Position numbers and translations under genes: made by a program. Below the pieces are notes generated by a model. That model had not been told where the DNA came from. It saw only the letters and a program-made list of their open reading frames with translations, and ran no database searches. From Hermodice carunculata (Eukaryota; Annelida; Polychaeta; Eunicida; Amphinomidae): DNA of 64,000 bases. Below, piece after piece: positions 1-40,217 of this stretch. Every line of letters begins with the position of its first letter. Within the stretch, counting starts at the first letter, position 1. The DNA is taken from the NCBI GenBank assembly GCA_964020975.1, contig OZ026625.1:40472058-40536057 (forward strand). The letters are read 5' to 3'.

Positions 1-1190
1 CCAAATTCCGTTTCAGTAGTTCTCTTTGTATGTAAAACACATTAAGGCAAAACAATAAATTCCGTTTCAGAGGTGACTAAAATTCATTATTCCGTTCTGT
101 TTCCGTTAAAAACGGAAAAATACAGGCCCTAATCTACCAGAAGTACAAATAAGTGAAATACACTTCCGATTTGCTTCCTAAGTTTCATCAAATTTTGGAC
201 CAGTTAACTGGGACCATTTTCCTAATTTACGTTAGTCCTAAGACACCTTTGCTGGAACTTGCTGGAAAGGCCTAGCAGGACAGCATGCCCAGATCAACCA
301 CTTTACTTGGCAAGGTTGGGCGCAGTGCACCCAGCCTTGCCAAGGATTTAATGATTTGGTCTTTTTATCTGATTAGCCAAGGGTTCTTAAAGATAATGAT
401 CCAAGTGTCATATCTGTGTGTTAAGCAAATGTCCTTTCAGCTGCCATTTGAAAAAATAATGTGACCATGTAAGTATATGAAGACTTGAAATTTCAAGCCA
501 TTTTGTGAATTTAACAGGCCCTCCCCCTGTTCACATGGCCCAAAAGTGCCAAGATGTCAAATCCTGCTTGAAAGTTTTTATTTCAAATCATTTGTAGTGG
601 CATGCTACTTTTCCCCATTTCAAATACCCAGGAAGTGTAATAAAGATCAACCGCTTCTTGTTTCTCATGAAGAATAACGTCATTATGGTCAACAACCTCC
701 TTGGTACTGTCTGGCTGAAATGCACCCAGACACCACCAAGGTCTTGACTCAGTCTCCAAGGGTTAAAGGGTCATTAACTGCAAACAGCCAGGCAGCTACA
801 CAGGGTTTACAGTGGCATGTCTGTCATGTGGTGCTCCTTTAATTTTGGCTATGCCTGCCTCCCTCCATTGGGAGGAAGAACAAGCAAACAGATACATCTC
901 ATTTGATTTGCCATGTTTTCACCTCACTGGCAAGTGGCCATCTGGTAAAGCAATGTGTACTTGTGCACATAGACCCCCTACAGGTTGCAATTGTGCCAAT
1001 AAAATCTTTGTATCTTTTGCAGTGATGCAGTTTTGGCAAGGTCCTATTAATGAGATTTATATTCACCATGTCCGTGGATTAAAAATAATGACATGTGGCA
1101 CATGCTTTATCCAACCACATCTAACAAGATCTTGAGAAAGAAATCACATGTAACAATGGACAACGGCACTTTTATTTTGATTCATATAGT

Positions 1191-3860
1191 AACAAGAGGC
1201 CCATGGGCCTAATGCTCTGCTGACCACCATCATCAAAAGTCATTCCCTGAGACATATTCCCTCCATGGCCTTGAAAAATTAATCAAGGTCATCCATATAT
1301 TCAATATCAAAATTCCACATGATACACATTTATGGTACATTTGGTATCATTCCCCTTATTCTTTATCAAGGTATTGAATGGAATGTCCTTTTCTTAAGTG
1401 CTTTATGACCTTGAAAGTAGGTCAAGGTCACAGTCATTGAGTCATGGTGACCAAAAAGTAGGTCACCAAATAGAGTTTTATATACAATGTACTCAAGTGC
1501 AATTTTGACCTGGAGGCTCAATTCCCTTGGGCATTCATGTCCAAACTACACCCTACCAGTACAAAATCACTGCTTTCAACTAAACAGGTCTGGTGACCTC
1601 ACAGAAATAGGTCAATTTCATTGATATTACATAATCCATTAGCACTGGATATGATCAATATCTTATAAATTTGGCATATTTAATTCCATTATTTTTTAAG
1701 ATATGGAATTTTGTATCTTTCAAGGCATTTGAACTCATAATTTCCGTCAAATTATAGGTAGTGCCACAAAGTATCATGAGTAAGTGAGATTTTGACCTCT
1801 TCCACAGTCCCATTATATTTCATGAAGGTCCCTACATTAAGGATGCTGGAATGGTCACAGGATTTTCACATTTTTACTGGTATATTACATAATAACGCAG
1901 GTGGCGCCACCAACATTGATGTCAACATAGATTTTCATATACTTGATAAACCCTAAAAGTTATATGGGCCTAACTTGAATACTGTGGGGTAAAATGCATT
2001 CACAGGCTGACCCTTATATTTCAACTGGCCACTTTACCCTGACCTTCAACTCGGATTAAAAAATTGTTATTGTTCAAAATGTGTGACCAGCACCCAGCTT
2101 TCCACACATGGTCTGTTTGTTCAAATCAGGTAATAATTTGTTATTGGAGAAAAACAAAAAACTTTGAAAAGCACCAAAATCCATAATTATTGGGTCATGG
2201 TAACCCAGAAAATAGGTCAGCAAGTACATTTTGATGTACAATGTAACAAGTGCAATTTCATTCTGGAGGCTCAATTCTATTTGCCATTGATGTCCAAGCT
2301 ACACCCTGCCATTACAAAATCACCTTTTCCAACTTTACAGGCCCTGCGATCTCACAAAAATAGGTCAAGGTTACTGATATTATATAACATACTAGCACTG
2401 GACATGGTCTATATGTCATTTTGGTCTTGGACCAGTAACCTCTCAAGGTCGGGTCAACTGATCCACAACTTTTGATTGAGTACTGAATACTGTTCCTGTG
2501 TCTATTGGATGTTAATATCACAGGAGCGAAGCATCCCAAATTAAGTCCCATCACAGTTTGGGACATGAAAATACTTATCAGCTGTGAGTTTTAGAAAGGC
2601 ATTGCTACTCTAGAAATATTTTAAATTATTTGATAACTTTGTGTATTTTTCGAGACATAGTTGGCACAGGACAGTCAATCATGCATGTAAGGTACACAAA
2701 TGCAGGTGTAAAAAAATCTAATCACATGAGCCCCCATTTTCTTGGTTTTAAATTGTTGCTGTTAGTATGAACTTAAAGTAGAATGCAATGGAAGTTGTGA
2801 TTTTATGTTTCAAATTGGAGAAATAAGCCAGCAAATTGCACCATTTTCAAATGTAAATGCATAAGGCCTGGGTTACTGGTCCAAGACCTGTACCCCAATA
2901 TACAGGCTTTTGAGTATGCATGTACATGCATGTTTTTCTGTGCATACACCTAAACCAAATCACGTATTTCACTGGTTTTTTTTTTTTCACATTTGGGTAC
3001 ACAAGTAATGTCAACAGGAATTAGCATATTTTTTGGCCACATCTAAGTCAAATACAATTGGATGTAACTTATGGCAAGGTGGACCACTCTGCACCAGGGG
3101 TCATTGTAGGTACAACTAAGCCATGTGTATTTTTTTAAGAAAAATATATATATATATATTTGCCAACACCAGTAAATTAATACCACTGCCTTCCAGTTTG
3201 TGTTAAATGCATATTTTTGTAGTATTTCATATATGTTGATGACAATACAGAGTGCCAAGCTGCACTGTCAGAAGGTACACGTAATACACACAAATGCAAG
3301 AGCTCTTGTTTCATATAATAAAACAACTTTAACATCCAAACATTTCATTTTTTTTCAAGCAACACATTATACTTTATCAAGAAAAAAAAATAAAGCTTTT
3401 ACATGCAGATCACTATACAATATATAAATTTGGCAATTCTAATCTAATCACTTTCTCAAATGTGAAATTTGATATCTTTAAACATATTTTGGCTCATAAT
3501 TTCCATCAAATAATAGGTAGCGCCACTAGTGTCACAAGCGAGTGAGACTTTGACTTCATTCACAATCTCACTAAATTTCATGAAGATCTATTAAACATTA
3601 AGGGTGCTAGAACAGTCACAAGATTTTCACATTTTGACCACCAATATCAAAGTCGGCCTAGATTTTCTTTAACTTGATAAGTCCTGAAAAGTATATGGGG
3701 CTATCTTAAAAGCTGTGGACTGTATTGTGCTCACAAGCAAAAATTTACTGACAGATGGACGGATGGAATGATGGACAGACAGAAGGAAGGAAGGAAGGAC
3801 AGATGGACAGACATGTGTGATGATAGCTTAAGCTTACAACCTTTGGTCAGAGCTAAAAAC
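1191..3860. mobile_element. Family A element, GGTCA-rich, copy 1
   Basis: It starts AACAAGAGGCCCATGGGCCT then GCTCTGCTGACCA, and ends GGACAGACATGTG...TTTGGTCAGAGCTAAAAAC. The interior repeats blocks of the type GACCTTGAAAGTAGGTCAAGG followed by calcium-poor AT-rich text and 'tattatAGGTAGtGCCAC'. The two ends carry an inverted GCTCTGCTGACCA / TGGTCAGAGCT. The middle part (about 2480-3430) does not match the other copies and may be a later insertion. Other copies lie at 11282-13180 and 15543-16974. No protein is encoded. Confidence 0.6.
2986..3160. repeat. Poly-T and short (TA)n tracts inside family A copy 1
   Basis: A T run near 2980 and a (TA) run at about 3146-3160 interrupt AT-rich sequence with no coding signal. 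Confidence 0.5.
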
Positions 3861-3922
3861 CTTACAGTCAGTGGGAATGTCAAGCTCATGATCATCCTGG
3901 TGACAATGACAACACCTTGAGC

Positions 3923-4163
3923 TCTCCTTGCCTGACACCATTCCGCACACGCCGTTTCGGAAAAATATTTTGGCAGCCAGCGAGGAGGATATTAGAAACA
4001 CTACAGTGCAGCATGTTAGGTGTCAGTGTAGCCTGTGCATACTTTTGCTCTGACCAAAAACTAAAAATCTTGGAACAGAAAATCCCTCCTTGCCTGACAC
4101 TATTCCGCACATGCCGTTTGGGAAAAATATTTTGGCAGCCAGCGAGGAGGATATTAGAAACAT
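3923..4163. repeat. Direct duplication, ~76-bp unit 163 bp apart
   Basis: The block beginning CCTTGCCTGACACCATTCCG near 3925 recurs near 4088 with only a few changes, both ending GGAGGATATTAGAAACA. It sits just before the ~52-bp minisatellite and may be its degenerate edge. Confidence 0.7.
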
Positions 4164-4249
4164 CTGTTGGGAACCATATTCATGCTAGATCAAGAGTCAA
4201 TTACAGTTTCTTCTTCTTTTTTTTTTTTGCTCTCTCTTTTTTTCTCTTT

Positions 4250-5020
4250 TTAAATACAGTCTGCAAAGGGGCACATATGTTTTCTCAAGCTTTTTAGTTA
4301 TAGTCATCAAAGAGGCACATGTTCATTTAGGCCTGACGCTGTTTTCAGTTACTGTCATCAAAGGGGCACATGTGTTCTATCAGGCTTGGCTCTGTTTTTA
4401 ATTACAGTCGTGAAAGGGGCACATGTGTTTATCAGGCTGGGCTCTTTTTTTAGCTACAGTCCTCACAGAGGCCCATGTTCTCTCAAGCTTGGCTCTGGTT
4501 TTTAGTTACAGTCTTCAAAGGGGCACATGTTTTCTTTCAGGCTTGGCTCTGTTTTTAGTTACAGTCGTGAAAGGGGCATGTTTTTTTCAGGCATGGCGCT
4601 GTTTTTAGTTACAGTCCTCACAGAGTCCCACGTTCTCTCAAGCTTGGCTCTGTTTTTCAGTTAGTCTTCAAAAGGGCACGTCTTCTCTCAAGCTGAGCTC
4701 TGTTTTTAGTTCCAGTCTTCAAAGGGGGACACGTGTGTTCTCTTAAGCTCGGCTGTTTTTTAGTTACGGTCTTAAAAAGGGCACGTGTTCTCTCAAGCTT
4801 GGCCAGCTCTCTTCTGTAATTACAGTCTTCATAAGGGCACATGTGTTCTGTCAAGCTTGGCTCTCTTTTCGAACATGCAGTCCTCAAAGGGGTATATGCA
4901 TTCTGTCAAGCTTGGTTCTTTTTAAATTTGTCTTCACATATACTTTCTGTCCAGTTTGGCTCTCTCTTTTGATTATACAGTCTTCAAAGGGGCACATGTG
5001 GTCTCTGAAGCTTGGCTGTT
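4250..5020. repeat. Minisatellite, ~50-54 bp period, about 15 copies
   Basis: Units read roughly GGCTCTGTTTTTAGTTACAG then TCxTCAAAGGGGCACATGT and TTCTCTCAAGCTT. Unit starts at 4388, 4440, 4491, 4545, 4595 and 4646 give spacings of 52, 51, 54, 50 and 51. Short open frames here (for example 4423-4608 on plus, 4657-4887 on minus) are products of the repeat and are not genes. Confidence 0.85.
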
Positions 5021-5073
5021 TTTTCCTTCTATCTCCAGGCAGACATAATGCAGATAAAACAGTCCTGCGTTAA

Positions 5074-5316
5074 CTCATTCCATACCATGGTCACAGGCCT
5101 TGGTCAGTGGTTCTGGCACTGCCTGGCAAGTCATGCTGCAGCTGCCCTTGCGGCAGCTGCAGCATGACTTGCCAGGCAGTGCCAGAACCACTGACTTAAG
5201 ACTATAGGCATGTTGGTGCTTGAACGAAAGCTCTTTTCATGAAGAATTTAAATATACAATTGTCATATTAAATCTAGGTAAATATACGGAAATATCAGGG
5301 ACTGGTATGGAATGAG
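5074..5316. mobile_element. TTAA hairpin MITE, copy 1 (243 bp)
   Basis: Flanked by TTAA (5070-5073) on the left and TTTA on the right. Ends are inverted: CTCATTCCATACCA and TGGTATGGAATGAG. The centre is a near-perfect hairpin with arms GGTTCTGGCACTGCCTGGCA... of about 45 bp. Copies with the same ends lie at 22282-22509 and 58665-58907. Non-coding. TTAA targets point to a piggyBac- or Kolobok-type transposase acting in trans (inference). Confidence 0.85.
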
Positions 5317-5329
5317 TTTAGCGGTCGTG

Positions 5330-6225
5330 CTGTACAAGCGATACTGACTAACAACAATAACAGACTCGCATATATTCATGATTATGCTGTGACAATAGAT
5401 CATGGGCCTATTACAAATAGATGCATCATCTTCCAGGTTGTCACAGCTCGGAATATTGGACAACGAGCTTCTTAATTTCTCACTTTCTCTCCACATTACT
5501 CACAGTCATTGCTGAAGACCAATGCAATGTAATAGAATCTACAGAATCATAAAAACAACCTTCATCATTACGTATCAAATAAAGACATCGGTGTGATTAT
5601 GTGATATCTGGAAATAGACATCAAATGAAAAGTTGAAAGTCTGGATGACAGACAGTGAAAAAGCCTTGTCCGATGACAAATGTGTGCCAATCTTGAAGTA
5701 TCATTTAAGAGATTCATGATTATATCATCATGACTAGAATGCCTCTTGCTGCATTCACTCGACCACAGCTTAAGTTATTTTAAGGGTCACCTTTTAACCT
5801 CTACTTCATCAACAATGAATGTTCTGTCAGATTTTTTGCCACTTGGGTTGTCCTAATTGTATAAACCTTTGTCTCTGATGCAAATGACTCTGCTAATGAG
5901 ACGAGCTTGGGAAATGGACCAGCCAAACGGCGAAAGCTGCTCATTTTGTATGTACATATTTAAGGGCTATTTGACCACTGTTAGAAGCAATTTAAAACCG
6001 TGTTATCTAATCTGTGAAATGCCACCAGGGTTAAACAGTGTGAGGTCTGTTGTGATGCTACATGATAGAGTGGCAAATATTTTATAAGTATCATAAAAGG
6101 AGAGTGACTTTTATTAGCAATATCCATTGACTGACCTGCTTGGACACAATGGGAATCTGCACATTGGGGGGTGGGGATGGGGAGTTGCGTAACATCGAAG
6201 GGAATAAGAGAGTACTTTATTTTAT
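5330..6225. other. Unassigned AT-rich intergenic/intergene stretch
   Basis: No exon, RNA gene or clear repeat was recognised. A weak minus-strand donor-like sequence near 5500 lacks a convincing exon. Confidence 0.4.
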
Positions 6226-6230
6226 GGTAT

Positions 6231-6420
6231 ACACTGAAACCCGTCTCCAAAGATTGTTCCTATTGATGACCAGTTTTTGTATTTCAAGACAGGTAGTCTC
6301 TCATAGGAAGTAGATATAATACGAAAACTAGCTGGTAGACAGAGGATCTTGGAAAGGTGGTCTTTCAAGGCAGGTGGTCTCTCATTAGAGTGGTCTGTCA
6401 AGATGGACTACTGTACAGTA
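6231..6420. mobile_element. 'GAAACCTGTC' MITE, copy 1
   Basis: Begins TACACTGAAACCCGTCTCC and contains the phrase GGTGGTCTTTCAAGGCAGG and GGTGGTCTCTCATTAGAG. Relatives at 10805-10980, 53200-53400 (degenerate) and 55232-55415. The CAGTGAAACCT-like end with TA flanks resembles pogo/Tigger-type terminal repeats. Confidence 0.55.
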
Positions 6421-7631
6421 GAACCTGCTGGGTTAGGCCACCCATGTGCAAGTCAAAAATGGTCTGATGTGAGGTGGTCTTTCAGGGCAGGTAAAATCAA
6501 CCCTGCCGGGACTGGGTCCTCAGCATTTCTCACTACCCTCTGGACATAAAGTGCTTGTGTTGTGCCAAGGGAAGCTGTTGACTAATGCCATGTAATTCTT
6601 AATGACAAAAAAAGAGGCAGAAAGCACATAAGACACAGGACACTATCTGGTCACTTTAATGGAAAAAGGTACATGACGATACATCAGCGTTGCGTTCAGT
6701 TAGCTAAAAGGGGATTGCCTTGTACTGGTAGTTCCCCCCCCCCCCAAAAAAAAACAAACAAAAAAATAACAAGGCTCTCAAGGCAAGTGGACTATACAGC
6801 AAATATCATGAGCAAGGTCTTTTCTTATAGATTTAAAATACTGGGATATGCCATTTCAGTGACATCTTCTAATAAATACACTGAGTTACATACTGAGTGT
6901 AAGGCTTTGGAGATTCATGAATAGTGAAAATTTCCCTCCCAAGATCCAACATGCTCAAATTTGTTATTAAAAAGTAATGAAACAATGCTCTTCCTGGACT
7001 TTCTATAATGACTCATAACAAAACACTGCAGCCATGAGAAAGTTAAAAGAGAAAAAGCTAACATGTGTCAAAGTTTAACCCTCTCATGTTAGAAGCGTGA
7101 CTAAGTCAACAGCCTTCCTTGGCAAAAGTTGGGTACAAGGAAAGCTGTTAATCTGGAGTATGGTCTCCCAGTGGGTCTCCTCTATAAACCTCACTCAAAA
7201 TGCACAAGAAATTTTGAGTATATGCACATACATGTACTTTCATACAGGCAATACTTGCATGTCCAAGCATGCCAACTGGTTAAGGGTGAAGTCTGATTGT
7301 AACTCTGTGAGTCAGCAATGACATAAATGTCGACTTCAAGTGCGATCAAATCTCAAATCTCCTTTTCGCACAAAACGATTTAATCCTGCAAGAATCACAG
7401 CTCCTGTCATGTTTTACAAACCAAGCACTCCAGAAGAGACCTTCAAGGTAGCCTTTTACAAAAGGACAAACTATTTGGCAATGTGTGAATTGTTCAAACT
7501 TTTGATCCCCTTTCCAACGTGTAAAATGATGCTAAGTACCACAGGATTACTTGATGGTTTACAGATAGTGGTATAGAATAATCCATCAGCAGGCGATGTT
7601 ATCCTTCCCACAATACAATGTTATTCTACAG

Positions 7632-7727
7632 CTCAGCGGAGATGCCTTTGTGTCCTATGACAACCCAGTGTTGGAGACAGGCCTCTTCCTCCAGCACTAT
7701 AAGGTCTACCTGTTGCACCGGTGCTAA
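7632..7727 (+). CDS. Candidate terminal exon, unknown protein
   Basis: After an acceptor-like TTATTCTACAG the frame reads 31 codons to a TAA: LSGDAFVSYDNPVLETG then LFLQHYKVYLLHRC. The block is GC-richer than its surroundings and its codons look ordinary. It lies downstream of ACBD6 exon 5, on the opposite strand. I do not recognise it; the complementary strand is also open for 31 codons, so chance is possible. Confidence 0.25.
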   Translation, partial: LSGDAFVSYDNPVLETGLFLQHYKVYLLHRC

Positions 7728-7954
7728 AACTCTGGGAGGAATTTTCCAATGTATATTCTTTTACCCCATTCAGAAAAAAAAAAAAGAAAGAACTCTTAGT
7801 TCACGCAAAATAGTATCATTGTATGTGTTGTGCATGCACACATAGATCCATGGGTGCGCGATGTGGGTAATGGGCCGATAAAAAAGAGGACTCTCTCTAA
7901 TGGAGTAACCCATTATTTACTTTCACTCATCTTAGTCGTCTTATTGCATTTGAG

Positions 7955-8160
7955 AAGATATTGTGAATTCATTTAATTTTGCTGTGTTCTTATTTTCACT
8001 TATTTTGCTGATGCTTCAAAACTGTCAAATTAAGAACACAGTGAAAAAAGTTTAAACATGGCATTGATTGGAAGTAAAACCAAAATAGTGAACTTAAAAG
8101 TCTCGGTGAAAGGTCGAAAATGCTAAAACCATAAAAATAAATGTCCTTGAAAATAAATGT
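7955..8160. mobile_element. Degenerate copy of the 'TACTGTAAATTGC' MITE
   Basis: Contains TTCTTATTTTCACTTATTTTG and, inverted, AAAACCAAAATAGTGAAC, the body phrases of the MITE that is intact at 50768-50977. Ends are not resolved. Confidence 0.4.
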
Positions 8161-8911
8161 AGTCACTATGAAAAATTGGCCTTTTGCAAAATGAAAAGTG
8201 GAAATCAGCTAACCAGCTGAAAACCCTTTCCCCTGAAGTCTGGCCAATGACCTGTGAATGGAAGAGGGTTCAAGACCTACATGTGGGACTGCCAGGGTTA
8301 TGTGCTAAGTGTGCCCCTGCGGAACACCCACCTACATGTTAACAAAGGGGGTAGTAGTACCCTGTACTTTATAAAGGTGCTCCACTTACCAAATGTAAAG
8401 AAAGCCATTGCTTATAGTATTGCAACCAAAAGATGGAATGGGATGAAAATGAATCAAAATGCGATTAAATTAATGACAAACAAACAAATAAACAAATCAA
8501 TTAATTAAATTAAACAGTGACTGGTGGCTCCTATCATACATTTTACACCGTTCCAAAAGTATGATATAATGAATATTGTTAAATAAACAGCAACCTGAAT
8601 AAGTCCCTGTCTTTGGGAAGAAATTTGTTGTGCATTCAGCCAAATCCACATAAAATTGCAAATTGTAAACCCTACTATTCCATCTGTTCTTACTGCTCTA
8701 CTAAAGGGACATTTTAGGACTCCAGATGGCAGCACCTGATGGTGTTCATTTGCATAAATTTGCCTATATGACATGGCAAAACTTCAAAAGATTTGTTGTT
8801 ATGCATATAAATAAAAACTATGCAAATGGTCACCCTCAAGTGCTCCCCTCTGCGGGTCCCAAATGGGTACATTATGGAAGTTGAACAGTCAAATGTGAAA
8901 TGTGTACATAC

Positions 8912-36682
<27,771 letters not shown>

Positions 36683-36958
36683 GCTTGACGTACTGCCGTA
36701 AATGAGCTCGTTCTATGTAGCAGCGTCATATTACTCCAAAACTAAATTTGTATTCTCTTCATATTCTCTTAAATTTTATGTGAAATAACATCAAATATAC
36801 AAAATTCCAGTGGTTTATAATATACAAAATAAAACTGACATTTAATGTAATATTTAGCTGTAAACATCATGTCGTCATTACCATAAAGCAATGACTTCCG
36901 GTTGAAGTGATTTCCAGCTTCATGCCGATTTATCCTGGACACAAAAAAACTGTGACAG
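36683..36958. promoter_or_regulatory. ACBD6 promoter region with ETS-type site
   Basis: The bases upstream of the ACBD6 start codon contain ACTTCCGG at 36894-36901 (CCGGAAGT on the ACBD6 strand), a canonical ETS-family core about 210 bp from the ATG. No TATA box is visible near the start. Such TATA-less ETS promoters are typical of housekeeping and divergent genes. On the opposite strand an ATG at 36922 opens 12 codons ending exactly at CAG|GTAAGAAT (donor at 36959), so the region may fire in both directions. The ETS core is seen; promoter function is inferred. Confidence 0.5.
36922..36958 (+). CDS. Candidate divergent first coding exon
   Basis: ATG at 36922 starts MPIYPGHKKTVT and one extra base, ending at a near-perfect donor CAG|GTAAGAAT (36959-36960). 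It lies 240 bp upstream of the ACBD6 start on the other strand, a usual arrangement for divergent gene pairs. I do not recognise the peptide and could not find a convincing phase-1 second exon, so this may be a non-coding first exon or chance. Confidence 0.25.
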
Positions 36959-37339
36959 GTAAGAATCTAAAAGTCATCTAACTTAGGCTTCCGTGGACCA
37001 GCTGCGTCTGATGAAGCAATAATTTCAATGGTATCCCGGAGTCTGGCCAAAAAATAAAGGATACCAGGCTCCAGACGCTGTCAACCCGGCAGCTCAACGT
37101 GACCATGCCACTGCCACTGCCAGGACTGGCACTGACCCTGTGTTCTTCAGTTGATCAAACTGTCAAGTGTCAGTGACGGTTCAATCAACAGAACAATGGC
37201 CAGACATGCTGACAAACACCCAAAAATAGTTTTGTTGTTTTCATCTGGTGTGTTGTGTCGCTTTCTAGGCTAGACATATACTTGTATAGATATTGTCTTG
37301 CACTTAAATTGTGGGAAGAAACTTAGACTTGTCTTTGCA

Positions 37340-37851
37340 GGTAACTGGTCAAACCGTACCCAGGTCGAACCGTACCCAGATCAAACCGTACCCTCATACT
37401 GTACTCCCAGTCTCTTTATATAACCATGGAGGAATAAACTAGATGGAAAAACAAGCAGAGGACTTCTAAGAGTGCAATGTACACAGCGTGTTCGCACCTT
37501 TGGGTGTTAGATAAACAAAACGGCTGCTGCCGAGGTGCGCTTCTACCTGCATCGGCAGTGACAATACGTCGTGGTTTACTTTCGCAACTTCCGAATTGTC
37601 ACTTCGTGTGGTGATCGGACATTAGGCCTATGGTAAAATGCATCGGTCATAGGGTCGTTCAATCAAAGACAAAACCTGCGTAGATTCAGTATAAAATACT
37701 GAGAAAGTAAACTAGTTATTAAAAAACAACAACAACAAACAATGATCATTACAACGGAAATCCAGGATGAAACAGGGACGAAGATACGGTTTGACTCGGT
37801 TATGGTTTGATGCGAGTACAGTTTGACCTCGGTACGGTTTGACTAGGAGTC
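37340..37851. mobile_element. 512-bp inverted-repeat element with CAAACCGTACC ends
   Basis: Flanked by identical 9-mers GTCTTTGCA (37331-37339 and 37852-37860). Each end carries three to four copies of GGTCAAACCGTACC in inverted orientation. The interior is non-coding. The architecture (short motif repeated at each inverted end, 9-bp duplication) is the same as that of the 34367-36268 element. Confidence 0.85.
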
Positions 37852-38132
37852 GTCTTTGCATGGTTGACCATGTGGACAGTGAAGGAATGGCATGCCTGGG
37901 AGATTGGGGGGGGGGGGGGAGATAATGCAGTAACTAAAATCACTGTATCTTGTTCTCAGTGTAACACGCAATTTTCATGGTACTATGAGTGCAGGATGCA
38001 TGTCAAGAATCACCGTGCTTTTCAACCAATCAGATCAGCGGCCTGGCTAAAAGATATATTTCTGATCCAGTTTAAATCCCATCGTGTTTTCCCTCTTATT
38101 TTTTTAAAATGTCACATTCAGTTTTTCTTTTG

Positions 38133-38300
38133 GATGCCTCCGTTTTCACAGTACCATGACATCAGACTGGTGCTTTATTTTCACAGTACCCTGATAACAG
38201 AGCGACAGTCTATTGTACAGTGCAGTGATAACAGTCTGGTAGTCTACTTTCACGGTACCCTGACAGCAGACTGGCTGTCTATCTTCATGCTACAGGTTAA
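38133..38300. repeat. ~37-bp tandem repeat, about four units
   Basis: Units follow TTTTCACAGTACCCTGATAA then CAGACTGGTAGTCTA. They account for the C-terminal half of a 152-codon open frame (37864-38322). Confidence 0.8.
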
Positions 38301-40217
38301 TATGGAACTAGGTTCAACCTAGTAGTATCAAGCAGAGCATCTTTTTTTTTTCATTCCAATAGCCTCAACATCATGATCTGCACGTGTATGCAAAAAGCCA
38401 CGCCTAGATAGCTACGTCACACAGTGATGGGCATTCTGAAACTTCTGCTATGCGCAGTTGTTACCAGGCTAACCGAAGTTTTGAATGCCATGGAAGAAAA
38501 AAATGGCGATAATCGGAGAAAATCGTGACCTGGGATGAACAAAAATACACCCAAATGATGTTAAATCTGGGGAAGCTAGAGATGCCAAATACAGCGAATA
38601 AGAGAACTGTGTGTAGATTAATGATCCACGTGAATGGGTTCCCAAACTACGCTGGGGAGCTACTGAAGGTTGATAATGATGATAATTTGGATGTGACCAT
38701 GTTTTTCAAGTTGTATAGACTGTAGGTTTGGATTGATGAATTACCTTACTTTAAAATTTTATACTGTGTTATATACATAGCTTGCTCCACTCCCTATAAA
38801 TTAATATAGCTGCCTATATTCACGATATATACATTTATTTGCCTATTGACGCGTTACCAAGGCAATAGAGCCATTTGCACGGTGCGGGACTGCATGCCAT
38901 CCAGTGGTAGACAGTCACTCCCGATGCATTATGGTGTATGATTAGTCCTTTTGACATAGGTGTTGTTGGCTTGGTAATGGAGTATGTACACATTGATTAA
39001 TAAAATTGATTGATACGATAGAGGGTCTTGCAAATGTATTGTAGGGGGGGGGCGGGATTTTTGTGGAAAAAAAATATTTTGGCCCTTGACTTGAGTCTTG
39101 AAATTTATGGTCATTCCCTAACTAGTCCAGTACACCAAGATATTCAGGCACATGTAGAACATAGCCTCCGCATTTTGCCCAACAGCAATGACAACAAATT
39201 GTAGCGTATTTGTAAGCTTTCAAAGTGTAGTCCGCCGATGCATTTATTGAAACTATCCATGACATTTTTTCCATTTCACTTCACACATTTAAACACTACC
39301 ACGTGTGTCTGCATATGCTAAACTTGTTGAGTGGAATGAGGTCATTGAAATACGTCAAGGTGACCCAGTTCTGGCATTAGCATAATCCTCGTGCAACATA
39401 CACAAGGACCTGTAAACCAGCCAGTTGATACCACATGACCATGATGGCAGTTGTTCTCTATTATTCCAGTCAACTTATTTGTAGCCTCTTTGGTGTGCAT
39501 AAGGTTGGTCTCATTGAAAGAATTCTTCAAGCATCCTCCTGCCCTGACAAAGGGACCAGGAGTCTCAAAATGCATCGAGGAGGCTACTTAAATTGGTATT
39601 CACAGTATTTGGTGTTTTTCTTCTTTATTTCAATTTATCCATATCTATTTATATATAGAGCAGTAGAAGCCACATATTGGTCCACTTCTACAACTTTATA
39701 ATCAAATATTCAGTCCCATGTGGTGAACCTTGCATCTCATTAGATCCAGCAAGCAGCGCTAAGCTGCACCTGTGACAAATAATGTAATACAAAAAAATCC
39801 AGCATGAATGGATTATAGCAAGTTTGAGGTCCATATTAAGACCATGGTATTGAAAAAAAAGAAACACTCTTGCACATAATTAATTTAATAAAAGTGATAG
39901 AAATATGCATATTAATTGCTCTAAACCTATGGGAAATACTGAATCAGGTAGATAACTTTCCACAATTAAAATATGAAACTTCAAGAAAATTTTAGGGTTA
40001 CAAAAAATATCTAATTGTGCACATTCACGTATAACAAGCCTTCTTTAAATCACTCATTGCTTGAAAAATCATAGAATTAGTTTGTATCATTTTAGAGATA
40101 AATCTGTCACACTATGATGAATATTTTTGTGCAGATACCTTATTACATATTGTCAATAGTTAAGCATGGTTTAAGTCAGCCTGGACTACCATCTTAACAC
40201 GTATATATATATCTCAC

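Noticed and set aside
3892-4297. 126-codon frame with a repeated CLTPFRTRRFGKIFWQPARR peptide
   Set aside because: The repeat is a direct DNA duplication and the frame runs into the minisatellite.
1-8900. The remaining ACBD6 exons
   Set aside because: I looked for a GxTPLHYA-type ankyrin exon and a terminal exon on minus and found none convincing; they are probably outside the window.
39342-39575. 77-codon minus frame (FETPGPFVRAGGCLKN...)
   Set aside because: Open on both strands, no splice sites decided and no family recognised; too weak to list as a gene.
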